Shown here piece after piece: positions 1-6,161 of a stretch of DNA of 6,161 nucleotides (the first letter of the stretch is position 1; each line of letters starts with the position of its first letter). The translations under genes and the position numbers were made by a program. The notes beneath the pieces are model-generated. The model was not told the origin of the DNA. It did not search any database and was given only the letters and a program-made list of their open reading frames with translations. This stretch comes from Methanobrevibacter sp. (GTDB lineage Archaea; Methanobacteriota; Methanobacteria; Methanobacteriales; Methanobacteriaceae): NCBI GenBank assembly GCA_016291275.1, contig JAEEWY010000089.1:1-6161 (forward strand), written 5' to 3'.

Positions 1-2098
1 TAGAGACTTTTACTTTAACGGTAGCAAAACCTTTTTTGTTGGTTTTTGCAGTGTATTTTTTACCATTAACAGTAAAGATGATCTTTTTGCCTTTAAGAGC
101 TTTACCCTTAGAGTTCTTAAGTGTTGCAGTGATTTTCTTAACTTTCTTCTTAGCCTTATAAGTTGTGGATTTGGAAGTTAATTTAACTTTTTGTGCAACA
201 ACTTTCAATTTGATGGTTTTAACAACCTTATTGTATTTGTCATCACCTAAGAAAGTGAATGTTTGTTTGTAAGTACCTTTGCCTACATAAGTTACAAGCA
301 ATTTGACTCTACCTTTGGAATCAGTTGTGCGGGTGTATGTTTTGCCCTTGGAAACTATTTTAATTTTCTTGCCTTTTATGAGATTTCCTTTGAAATCCTT
401 TAAAGTAGCGTAAATGTAATAGTTTTTCTTCGCATCGACAGCTTTATTGTAGGTGTACTTTTTCACAGGACTTACTGTAATAACAGTATTTACTTTTTCA
501 CCTAATTTTTTGCTTACTTTAATGCCTGATAAATCTGCAGTAAAGGTACCTGGACCATCAACATCACTTAAAGCATATTGTACAGTAGCAACACCATCCT
601 TAAGAATTGCTGTAGCTGGGCTGACTTTACCTGCAGTAGCACTGAAAGTTGCCTTAATTTCTGGCAAAGCATATTCAGTTACTTTAGTGACTTCACCGGT
701 AGCATTGTCATATAAGTTGTTTAAGCTAATGAGGACATTATAGCCGGTTGAAGTAGCAGTTTCCTTTAAGTCTAGGAAATACCAATTGTCAATTTTCACA
801 TTAGCAATACCTTGCCATTGCCAGAAGGTTTCATTGAATGTTTGAAGACCATCAGCATAATTGTCTGCAGTGCTTCCAAACCAATTGCTGTTTGCAGTGA
901 TGCTTACTGCATCAGGCATGAATTCAAAAATGTCTGTAGCTTTTACTGCCCAGTTTAATGCACCAGCAGTTGCAATGTTATTTAAGAAAATGGAGTTGTC
1001 TACTGAATAGCTGCTGTTGTAGGAACCAATAGCTGCACCCATTAGAGCACTGTTCTTTTCGAAAATACATTTGGATATTGTAGAACCTGCACTATTTTGT
1101 AAAAAGATTGCTCCTTCACTTCCAATTCCAGCTTCTGAATCGCTGTATACTACATTGGAATCAAAGGTACAGTCAGTTACGGTAGCAGCAGCAGATATAA
1201 ATATTCCACTTCCACCGCTTTCTGCATAATTCTCTTTGAAGACTGAATCGCTGACAACATTGTCTGCAGCACGTATGGATACAGCTCCACCCATTGCAGC
1301 ATTACAGCCTATGAAAGTACAGTCAGTTATTTTACCATTTGCAAATGCAGTGTCAATAGCTCCACCATAATTGGTAGCGTTACATTCTTTAAAAGTACAG
1401 TTAGTTAATTCTAAGGTACCTTTACCTACTTCTATAGCTCCTCCTTGACCAGCAGTGCCGTTTCCTGCCTTATTGGATTCAAATACAGTGTCTTTGACTT
1501 TAAGATAACCGTTTGCAGAGTTGATAAGAATAGCTCCACCAACTTGATCTGCAGCATTGTTTCTAAAGGTACAACCTTGAATATCAAGGCTTCCAGCGCT
1601 TTGAGCGACAATACCTCCAGCATTTTTCATCTGTACATTTGCATTACCATTGATTAATGTTAAGTTTTTCAAGGTTAAAGTACCGCTGGTAACAGCAAAT
1701 AGTCTTGCCATTCCATTTCCGTCAATGGTTGCAGGACCATTGATTGTCAAATCTCTTTTAATTATTGGATATGCGGTATCAACACTTGAATCAAACTTAT
1801 AAGTACCGTTTAAGGTTACTTCGGGACTTTCAATTCCAATATCATCTATCAATTGGGTGAAAGTCTTAGTAGTATCATCCTCTGCGATAGCTGGCTCCTC
1901 TTCTGCAGCTTGAGTTTCCTCCACAATCGCAGGTTCTTGAATTACCTCATCAATTTCATTATCGCTTTCAATTACTTGCACATCATCAACTGATGAAATC
2001 GTATCATCAGCTACGTCAGCAGCACATACTGCGCCAACACATAATAAAGAGATGATAATAATTGAAAGCATAAATAAGCTTTTTTCAATTTTATTCAA
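1..2098 (-). CDS. Adhesin-like surface protein, beta-helix plus Ig-like repeats (3' end outside window)
   Basis: The frame is open for 699 codons from a TTG start to the window edge, so the C-terminus and any wall anchor are not visible. Residues 1-27 are a Sec-type signal peptide: a short charged start, a hydrophobic core (about 8-24) and probable cleavage near VCAA. Residues 28-80 are an acidic linker rich in Asp, Glu, Val and Ile. Residues about 80-400 form a right-handed parallel beta-helix of repeated coils of the type GGAI...CTF..N, closing with a SNWFGST motif. Residues about 450-535 look like one Ig-like (Big_1-type) domain. From about 536 come two homologous lysine-rich Ig-like repeats with a period of about 94 residues (TLK at 565 and 659), the second cut by the edge. 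This architecture is typical of Methanobrevibacter adhesin-like proteins, exported and surface-attached. The ligand is unknown. It has its own promoter and SD, and follows a wall-synthesis gene in the same direction. Confidence 0.93.
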   Translation of the reverse strand, partial: MNKIEKSLFMLSIIIISLLCVGAVCAADVADDTISSVDDVQVIESDNEIDEVIQEPAIVEETQAAEEEPAIAEDDTTKTFTQLIDDIGIESPEVTLNGTYKFDSSVDTAYPIIKRDLTINGPATIDGNGMARLFAVTSGTLTLKNLTLINGNANVQMKNAGGIVAQSAGSLDIQGCTFRNNAADQVGGAILINSANGYLKVKDTVFESNKAGNGTAGQGGAIEVGKGTLELTNCTFKECNATNYGGAIDTAFANGKITDCTFIGCNAAMGGAVSIRAADNVVSDSVFKENYAESGGSGIFISAAATVTDCTFDSNVVYSDSEAGIGSEGAIFLQNSAGSTISKCIFEKNSALMGAAIGSYNSSYSVDNSIFLNNIATAGALNWAVKATDIFEFMPDAVSITANSNWFGSTADNYADGLQTFNETFWQWQGIANVKIDNWYFLDLKETATSTGYNVLISLNNLYDNATGEVTKVTEYALPEIKATFSATAGKVSPATAILKDGVATVQYALSDVDGPGTFTADLSGIKVSKKLGEKVNTVITVSPVKKYTYNKAVDAKKNYYIYATLKDFKGNLIKGKKIKIVSKGKTYTRTTDSKGRVKLLVTYVGKGTYKQTFTFLGDDKYNKVVKTIKLKVVAQKVKLTSKSTTYKAKKKVKKITATLKNSKGKALKGKKIIFTVNGKKYTAKTNKKGFATVKVKVS

Positions 2099-2105
2099 TA
2101 TTATT

Positions 2106-2110
2106 CCTCC
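2106..2110 (-). promoter_or_regulatory. Shine-Dalgarno GGAGG of the adhesin-like gene
   Basis: GGAGG on the minus strand lies seven bases before a TTG codon at 2098-2096. This spacing selects TTG as the start. The first in-frame ATG is codon 10 (2071-2069), inside the hydrophobic signal segment and too far from the SD; starting there would remove the basic N-region of the signal peptide. Confidence 0.85.
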
Positions 2111-2113
2111 AAA

Positions 2114-2130
2114 AAATGCAAAATGCATTT
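2114..2130 (-). repeat. Short tandem repeat and palindrome in the adhesin leader
   Basis: On the minus strand TGCATTT occurs twice head to tail just before the SD, and the first copy is part of the perfect 10-base palindrome AAATGCATTT (2130-2121). It lies between the putative transcription start and the GGAGG. It could be a regulator site or affect the leader RNA. In so AT-rich a spacer a chance origin is also plausible. Confidence 0.4.
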
Positions 2131-2150
2131 AATAAATTTAAATAATTTAT

Positions 2151-2183
2151 GTAATATAAACTCTTTAAAGGAAATTATATAAA
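2151..2183 (-). promoter_or_regulatory. Probable archaeal promoter of the adhesin-like gene
   Basis: TTTATATAA at 2183-2175, preceded by purine-rich GAAATA that could serve as a BRE, is a good archaeal TATA box. Transcription would start near 2150, giving a leader of about 50 bases. A second TATA-like element, TTTATATTAC at 2160-2151, would give a shorter leader of about 30 bases. I cannot tell which is used from sequence alone. Confidence 0.55.
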
Positions 2184-2262
2184 TATTTCTAAATATTTTG
2201 AATAAAATGTAATAAAAAATAAGAAAAACTGAATGAAAAATGAAAGAATACTTGAATAAGTT

Positions 2263-2296
2263 AAAAATTAATAAAAATAAAAAAAGAATAAAAATA
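2263..2296 (-). terminator. Oligo-T terminator after the MurE/MurT-like ligase
   Basis: About 15 bases after the ligase stop codon the minus strand carries several T-runs (ATTTTTATTC, a run of seven T, then ATTTTTATTAATTTTT). Archaeal RNA polymerase terminates at such oligo-T stretches without needing a hairpin. It separates the ligase from the adhesin-like gene, which has its own TATA box downstream. Confidence 0.55.
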
Positions 2297-2311
2297 GTAA
2301 AATTAAATCAT

Positions 2312-3958
2312 TTATAATCCATTGCAATAATCAGCAATAGCCAATTTGAACTTGAATCCTGCTTCACCAAGGATTATAATGATATTTGAATCTGTCTTTA
2401 AAGCTGCCTTTACACCTTCAACCACTTGGTCTGCACTTGCTCCTAAAGTGAAACTGGAAGCCTGTTCAGGATTGACTTCAGTGAATACAAAGGTGTTTTC
2501 CAATGTTTCATAGTCAAAATCAGCTTTTCCTTCTTTTGCAGCTGCCAAGAGTTCATCCACTACGAGTCTTGAATCATGGGAAGCAGGCACAATATATTTC
2601 ACATTATCAAGCGCCTTTTCAAGGATTTCAATGTCTCCTTCATGACCTGATTCAGAAGTGATTGTAATAACAGCAGTTGTGTCACCATAGATTTTGGTGA
2701 TTTCCTTTAAGATGGTCTCTACACCTGCAGGATTATGAGCATAATCCACCATAATGATTCTATCATCCACTTTAGCAACAATCTCCATTCTTCCAGCAGT
2801 TCCCTTAAAGCTTAAAAGTCCTTTTTGAATCTCTTCATCAGAAAGTTTTAGGAATCTTCTTGCTGCAATTATTGCTCCAACTGCATTGTAGACATTATGC
2901 AATCCATCAAGTGAAATGGTGAAATCTGTTTCTCCTTCAGGAGATTCAAGAGTGAATGTTCTCTCCTTTAAAGAAATGTTTTTAGCCAAATACATTGGCT
3001 TTTCATACTTTATGCCACATTCACATTCAAAGGTTCCGCAACCGGAGATAAGCTCATTTATCTCAATGTCCCTTCCACACCAGCATGGCTTGGTTGATAC
3101 TCTGCATGGCTCATCCTCAAGACCAAAGCTGATTGCATCACCTTTAAAGTCAATTTCCTTGAACAATCCTACAATTGTTGGATCATCACTATTGTAGATT
3201 AAGGTACCATCATTCTCTTCAATGCCTTTTACAAGCTCTCCTTTAACTTTAGCATACTCTAAAAAGCTTCTTGTGATGAAGTCTGTCTCATCGTTTTCGT
3301 GAGGGTCCTGCAAGTGGTCAACTGTAATGTTTGTCAAGATTCCAAAATTGGCATGGGTCAAGTCAATGATGGACTTCAATCCACCAGGTGTACCGTCAGT
3401 ACCAGTCTCTAAAATAGCTAAATCACCATTCAATCTGGTTTGAAGTGATGGAATGAATTCATTGTTACCTTGCATGCCTTTCAAGTTATGCTCGCAAGGG
3501 TTGATACCTGCAGAATATGCAATATGCTTTAAAAGAGTTGTTGTAGTGGTCTTTCCATTGGTTCCACCAATGCACATAACAGGTTTTTCTGGTGTGAATA
3601 GCTTAAAGATGTCTCCAAGCTCAATGATTTTAATGCCTTGATTAGAAGCCATCTCCAAAACCTTAGCATTCTTTGGCATGCTTGGAGGAGGAACGATGAA
3701 ATCGATTTTCCTAAAGAATTCTTCAGGATGACCTCCAAAGAATATTTCAATGTCATAGCCGTCAAAAGAAGAGTGGAATCTGCAATCCTCTTTAGATGAG
3801 ATATCTGTTCCAATAACAGAATAGCCCCTGTCCATAAGGATTCTTGCAACCAAGTTTCCTACAACTCCACAAACACCAATTACACCAAAGGTTTTATTTT
3901 CTAAATCCAATGAAGCCAATTCTTCATCAGACATAGAAGAGAGCTCTAAACTATTCAA
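2312..3958 (-). CDS. Mur ligase family protein, MurE/MurT-like, probable pseudomurein peptide ligase with Cys-rich insert
   Basis: This 548-aa ATP-dependent amide ligase probably adds an amino acid to the pseudomurein peptide precursor in the cytoplasm. Residues 22-120 are a Rossmann-like N-domain (GVIGVCGVVG at 25-34). The central ATPase domain has the P-loop GGTNGKTTTT (131-140), the metal-binding acidic site around E184, TNITVDHL (209-216) and K239 four residues after Y235, the position of the carbamylated lysine in Mur ligases. Residues 285-315 insert a CxC...CxC cluster resembling the zinc ribbon of MurT. Next come GLHNVYNA (352-359), the adenine-contact motif, then GRME (389-392) and, in the C-terminal domain, DYAHNPAG (405-412). 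All catalytic motifs are intact, so it is probably active. The start is TTG with an SD; the alternative ATG at codon 9 has none. It lies 116 bases after a second Mur ligase. Methanogen pMurE enzymes are known from structures, but sequence alone does not settle which amino acid this one adds. Confidence 0.9.
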   Translation of the reverse strand: MNSLELSSMSDEELASLDLENKTFGVIGVCGVVGNLVARILMDRGYSVIGTDISSKEDCRFHSSFDGYDIEIFFGGHPEEFFRKIDFIVPPPSMPKNAKVLEMASNQGIKIIELGDIFKLFTPEKPVMCIGGTNGKTTTTTLLKHIAYSAGINPCEHNLKGMQGNNEFIPSLQTRLNGDLAILETGTDGTPGGLKSIIDLTHANFGILTNITVDHLQDPHENDETDFITRSFLEYAKVKGELVKGIEENDGTLIYNSDDPTIVGLFKEIDFKGDAISFGLEDEPCRVSTKPCWCGRDIEINELISGCGTFECECGIKYEKPMYLAKNISLKERTFTLESPEGETDFTISLDGLHNVYNAVGAIIAARRFLKLSDEEIQKGLLSFKGTAGRMEIVAKVDDRIIMVDYAHNPAGVETILKEITKIYGDTTAVITITSESGHEGDIEILEKALDNVKYIVPASHDSRLVVDELLAAAKEGKADFDYETLENTFVFTEVNPEQASSFTLGASADQVVEGVKAALKTDSNIIIILGEAGFKFKLAIADYCNGL

Positions 3959-3963
3959 TTTAA

Positions 3964-3969
3964 CACCTT
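3964..3969 (-). promoter_or_regulatory. Shine-Dalgarno AAGGTG deciding a TTG start
   Basis: AAGGTG on the minus strand sits five bases before TTG at 3958-3956. It matches the archaeal anti-SD (core AGGTG) and supports the TTG start. The next in-frame ATG at 3934-3932 is preceded by AGCTCTCTTCT, which has no SD match. Confidence 0.65.
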
Positions 3970-3980
3970 CATGAAAAGAT

Positions 3981-4005
3981 AAAAATTAATTAAAAAAAGA
4001 AAAAA
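3981..4005 (-). terminator. Oligo-T tract between the two Mur ligases
   Basis: The minus strand reads TTTTTTC, a run of seven T, then AATTAATTTTT, ending about 10 bases before the SD of the downstream ligase. Another run of six T lies at 4033-4028. Such tracts can terminate archaeal transcription, but no strong TATA box is visible for the downstream ligase in this 116-base gap. Partial read-through or leaderless-style initiation nearby is therefore possible. Confidence 0.4.
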
Positions 4006-4045
4006 TATCATTACTCCATAATAGAGGAAAAAATTTTGGTTAAGG

Positions 4046-4072
4046 TTTTGCGTTGCCGAAGGCAACGGAAAA
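4046..4072 (-). other. GC-rich hairpin just after the upstream ligase stop codon
   Basis: Perfect inverted repeat CGTTGCC / GGCAACG (4051-4057 and 4061-4067) with a three-base loop, extended after one G-G mismatch (plus strand) by TTTT/AAAA arms (4046-4049 and 4069-4072). It begins two bases after the TAA stop of the 498-aa ligase. The seven-pair stem stands out in very AT-rich surroundings. It may stabilise the mRNA 3' end, help termination with the T-runs 13 to 40 bases further on, or be a copy of a dispersed genomic hairpin element. Confidence 0.7.
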
Positions 4073-4074
4073 GC

Positions 4075-5571
4075 TTAGTCGTACTTTTTACAGCCTTCTT
4101 CTAAACCAGTTACTATTTTTTCCATAATTCCTTCAGGATCCTGCATGAGTTGTGGTCCTAAGTGAAGGATAGTGTCTCCAGGTTTAGAATACTTAATGGC
4201 TAGTTCTGCACCTTCTTCCATAGTTCCTGCAATTACCTTAACTGCATCAGAGTCTACTGCAGCATCAAGCAATTCCTGTGCAGGTTCCAAGTCAACTCTT
4301 TGGTAAACCTCATTGAATCCAGTAGCTACCATTACATTAGCATACTTACCCATAAGCTTACCTGTTTCCTTCTTGTCTCTGTAAGTTGAAGTGTCAAAGT
4401 TGTCAAGCAATAGGACAAGGCTTCTGTCACCTAAGAAGTCAAGTGCAGCAGTAATACCTTCAATTAAGTAGGAAGCGTCAATGTAAACTTCCCTGCCGTT
4501 ATAGTCTCCAATGTATTCCATATGAACTGAAAGTCCCTTGAAGTTTGCAAGTCCTTCCTTGATGATTTCTACAGGCAAACCATAAGCCATTGCAATAGCT
4601 GTTGCAGCAACTGCATTCTCATAGTAATAGCTCATCATATGGAAGTCAGAAGTGAAGTTGCCTTTTTTAAGTTCATTGGATTTGTTTCTGAATTTATAAG
4701 CGATATCAATAGCGCCTTTAGCGCTGTCACCAATAAAATTACATACTTGTCCTTCACCAATAGCAACTTCCTCAAAGTTTGCTACCTTATCAAAGTATTC
4801 GGATTTTTTGGATGGGTCGTATCCCGGTAAATCCTTAACCATTGCGTAAAAGATTGCATCAGGTCTTGCTTCTTTTACAGTGTCTTTACAATGAATGCTT
4901 GTAATGAAGTTTTCACTATTTTTAGCAATGAACATTTTTCTTTGAGTGTAAAGCTCCATTGAACCTCCAAACTCAGACAAATGCTCTTCATAAATATTCA
5001 AGAGTGCACCGACCTTAAGCTGAAGTTCAGCCATTAAACCTGCAGTACCATGAGGAAGCTCCAAAACAGCGATGTCTGATTTCTCTGGAATTCCTTTAAT
5101 GATTCCATCAACAATGACTTCACTAACAAGGTTTTGGGTCATGGATGAACAGATCCAAACTTGATATCCAGCAGTTCTGAAGATTTCAGTTACCATATGG
5201 GTTGTACTGGTTTTACCTACACTGCCTGTGATACCGATAATGTCAATATCAATGAAACTGTCTGCCAATCTTCCAAAGTCATCGTTGGAAAAGACATTAA
5301 GGTTAGCTTCTTTTATGATTTTGTAAGCTGGAGCATTTTCCGGTACAGTTGGAGATAAGTAAACTGTATCGATTCCGTCAAGATTCGGTTCAAATACACC
5401 TAAATCTAATTCAACTCCTTCGCTTTCCATAAGTCTTAAAGTCTTTTGAACATCCATGTGGAAGTCTTCAATTTTCTTTGGATCGGTTATCTTTACCGTG
5501 TGGCCAGCATAGTTTAATAATCTTGCAACAGGACGACCTGCATTTCCTGCTCCTACAACAATAACATTCAT
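4075..5571 (-). CDS. Divergent Mur ligase family protein, probable pseudomurein peptide ligase
   Basis: This 498-aa protein starts with a Rossmann-like domain (VVGAGNAGRPVARLL, 5-19) like MurC/MurD, followed by the Mur ATPase domain. It has the P-loop GITGSVGKTSTT (113-124), LELPHG (170-175) with E171 at the metal site, NIYEEHL (192-198) where most family members have DHL, and K212 four residues after Y208, matching the carbamylated lysine. The adenine-contact region is altered to YYYENAVAA (315-323); N319 matches the second Asn of the usual HNxxNA. The family GRxE motif reads VHME (349-352), and the C-terminal DYAHNP is replaced by YIDASY (363-368). ATP binding is probably kept, while the acceptor and amino-acid sites differ strongly from bacterial enzymes. 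Its neighbour is a canonical ligase in the same direction, so a role in building the pseudomurein peptide is likely. The coenzyme F430 synthetase CfbE is another methanogen Mur homologue, but its N-terminus, as I recall it, does not look like this. Confidence 0.85.
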   Translation of the reverse strand: MNVIVVGAGNAGRPVARLLNYAGHTVKITDPKKIEDFHMDVQKTLRLMESEGVELDLGVFEPNLDGIDTVYLSPTVPENAPAYKIIKEANLNVFSNDDFGRLADSFIDIDIIGITGSVGKTSTTHMVTEIFRTAGYQVWICSSMTQNLVSEVIVDGIIKGIPEKSDIAVLELPHGTAGLMAELQLKVGALLNIYEEHLSEFGGSMELYTQRKMFIAKNSENFITSIHCKDTVKEARPDAIFYAMVKDLPGYDPSKKSEYFDKVANFEEVAIGEGQVCNFIGDSAKGAIDIAYKFRNKSNELKKGNFTSDFHMMSYYYENAVAATAIAMAYGLPVEIIKEGLANFKGLSVHMEYIGDYNGREVYIDASYLIEGITAALDFLGDRSLVLLLDNFDTSTYRDKKETGKLMGKYANVMVATGFNEVYQRVDLEPAQELLDAAVDSDAVKVIAGTMEEGAELAIKYSKPGDTILHLGPQLMQDPEGIMEKIVTGLEEGCKKYD

Positions 5572-5578
5572 TAATTAA

Positions 5579-5586
5579 CACTCCTT
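5579..5586 (-). promoter_or_regulatory. Shine-Dalgarno AAGGAGTG of the 498-aa ligase
   Basis: AAGGAGTG on the minus strand ends seven bases before ATG at 5571-5569. This is an ideal distance and supports the chosen start, which also lies directly before the first beta-strand of the Rossmann domain (NVIVVGAG). Confidence 0.8.
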
Positions 5587-5626
5587 GAAGGTTTATGTAA
5601 TTTTATTAGAATTTTTAATAATTTTT

Positions 5627-5684
5627 CAATTTATAAAACATTTGCTAAAAATATAAGCTAGTAAATGATTCATAAATTTATATG
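5627..5684 (-). promoter_or_regulatory. Probable promoter region of the 498-aa ligase
   Basis: The minus strand has three TATA-like elements: TTTTATAAA at 5638-5630, TTATATTTTT at 5656-5647, and CATATAAATTTATG at 5684-5671. The nearest one would place the transcription start near 5608, leaving a leader of roughly 35 bases with the SD in it, which is the most usual geometry. The spacer is almost pure A and T, so TATA-like strings also arise by chance. Confidence 0.45.
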
Positions 5685-5794
5685 ATATTATTTATTATTC
5701 TTATATAACTTAAAGTTTATTAAAAAAATGAGCGAATTAATTCTTGAATAATTAAATTTTATTAAAAAATTAAGCAAAATAGGATAAGATTAAT

Positions 5795-5842
5795 AAAAAA
5801 TAAAATTAATGAAAAAATAAGAAAAAAAGAGAGAGAAAAAAT
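5795..5842 (-). terminator. Oligo-T terminator after the aconitase-X gene
   Basis: Starting five bases after the stop codon the minus strand shows TATTTTTTC, alternating CT, a run of seven T, then two further runs of six T. No GC-rich stem is present. This is a typical archaeal oligo-T termination zone and makes a separate transcript for the ligase gene likely. Confidence 0.6.
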
Positions 5843-5846
5843 AGAT

Positions 5847-6161
5847 TTATTCAAAATCCAATAGGTTTTCAATATCGTTATAGATAACTTTCAATCCACA
5901 CATTGAAGGTACATAATTAGCTGCCTTTGCAGAGTTAACTCCAATGACTTCATAGCCCATTTGCTCTATTGGAGCAACTACCATACAGGTATCACAGCAA
6001 ATCTTACCTCCTGCCTTCTCAATGGCATCAAGATATCCTAAACGTTTAGCCGCTTCCTTGATGTTGATTGAAGTGCAAACCCAAAGCTCGTTTTTGATCT
6101 TTTTACCTTTGACTATTTCAGCAACTTCCTTAACTTCCTCTAAGGAAGCATGTGGACAGCC
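5847..6161 (-). CDS. Aconitase X large subunit, probable phosphomevalonate dehydratase (C-terminal 104 codons)
   Basis: Only the last 104 codons and the TAA stop are inside the window; the start lies beyond the right edge. The fragment begins with GCPH, followed by a short helix-strand unit ending in LWVCTS, then CCDTCMVVAPI (55-65 of the fragment) and NSAKAANYVPSMCG (76-89). These are hallmarks of aconitase X (formerly DUF521), a [4Fe-4S] dehydratase; the cysteines in GCPH, DTC and MCG are the candidate cluster ligands. In archaea the two-subunit enzyme dehydrates (R)-5-phosphomevalonate to trans-anhydromevalonate 5-phosphate in the modified mevalonate pathway, feeding isopentenyl diphosphate to archaeal lipids and polyprenyl carriers. 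The small subunit is not in the window. Other aconitase-X enzymes act on hydroxyproline derivatives, but those are mainly bacterial, so the mevalonate role is by far the better call for a methanogen. Confidence 0.92.
   Translation of the reverse strand, partial: GCPHASLEEVKEVAEIVKGKKIKNELWVCTSINIKEAAKRLGYLDAIEKAGGKICCDTCMVVAPIEQMGYEVIGVNSAKAANYVPSMCGLKVIYNDIENLLDFE

Noticed and set aside
453..743. Plus-strand open frame of 96 codons
   Set aside because: It lies fully inside the adhesin-like gene on the other strand, has no SD or promoter, and its product has no recognisable fold; it is an antisense shadow.
1432..1657. Short open frames on both strands (63 and 70 codons)
   Set aside because: Both overlap the beta-helix coding frame, whose repeats are intact there; composition explains the open frames.
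1000..1850. Repeats in the adhesin gene as possible DNA repeats or a CRISPR-like array
   Set aside because: The periodicity is at protein level (beta-helix coils of variable length); the DNA units are not identical and have no constant spacer.
2018..2041. Possible lipobox cysteine in the adhesin signal peptide (GAVC, C25)
   Set aside because: The preceding residues do not match the usual L-(A/S)-(G/A)-C pattern and a normal signal peptidase site (VCAA) is present.
2916..3641. Plus-strand frames opposite the canonical ligase
   Set aside because: Antisense to conserved catalytic motifs, with no promoter or known domain.
3529..3849. Minus-strand 106-codon frame within the canonical ligase
   Set aside because: It is an alternative frame inside conserved Mur motifs (P-loop region) and shows no independent ribosome site.
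4639..5358. Plus-strand frames opposite the divergent ligase
   Set aside because: Antisense shadows of the Mur ATPase and central regions, without any supporting signal.
4075..5571. Coenzyme F430 synthetase (CfbE) identity for the divergent ligase
   Set aside because: The GxGNAG Rossmann start and the LELPHG region do not resemble CfbE as I recall it, and the neighbour is a wall-type ligase; a profile search would settle it.
5572..5846. Possible small gene or RNA in the 275-base spacer
   Set aside because: The spacer is almost entirely A and T, with frequent stops and no stable stem; it is explained by a terminator and a promoter.

Overview
The window looks like a chromosomal piece of a pseudomurein-walled methanogen of the order Methanobacteriales, most likely Methanobrevibacter or a close relative. 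The evidence is the combination of an adhesin-like surface protein with a beta-helix and Ig-like repeats, two Mur-ligase-family genes of the kind used for the pseudomurein peptide, and an archaeal aconitase-X (phosphomevalonate dehydratase) gene. Very AT-rich spacers, TATA-like boxes, GGAGG-type ribosome binding sites, TTG starts and oligo-T tracts after stop codons fit the same picture. The species call is inference from gene content, not from a database match.

All four genes lie on the minus strand. In transcription order (right to left): (1) 6161-5847, the last 104 codons of an aconitase-X large subunit, entering from the right edge, followed by T-rich terminator-like sequence. (2) 5846-5572, an AT-rich spacer with the probable promoter and a clear Shine-Dalgarno (SD) site for the next gene. 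(3) 5571-4075, a 498-aa Mur ligase with a conserved P-loop but a divergent C-terminal half. (4) 4074-3959, a spacer with a GC-rich hairpin two bases after the stop codon, then T-tracts. (5) 3958-2312, a 548-aa canonical Mur ligase (MurE/MurT-like) with a cysteine-rich, probably zinc-binding insertion. (6) 2311-2099, a spacer with a T-rich terminator and the promoter and SD of the last gene. (7) 2098-1, the first 699 codons of a large secreted adhesin-like protein that runs off the left edge. No gene-free stretch exceeds 300 bases, and I see no RNA gene, insertion sequence or CRISPR array.

Functionally the window is about the cell envelope. Aconitase X belongs to the archaeal mevalonate route that makes isoprenoids for membrane lipids and polyprenyl carriers. 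The two ligases probably add amino acids to the pseudomurein peptide on a nucleotide-linked precursor. The adhesin-like protein is exported and probably sits on or in the finished wall. The best candidates for new biology are the divergent ligase, which lacks the usual DYAHNP motif, its pairing with the cysteine-insert ligase, and the hairpin between them. Nothing here shows a clearly undescribed defence or mobile system.
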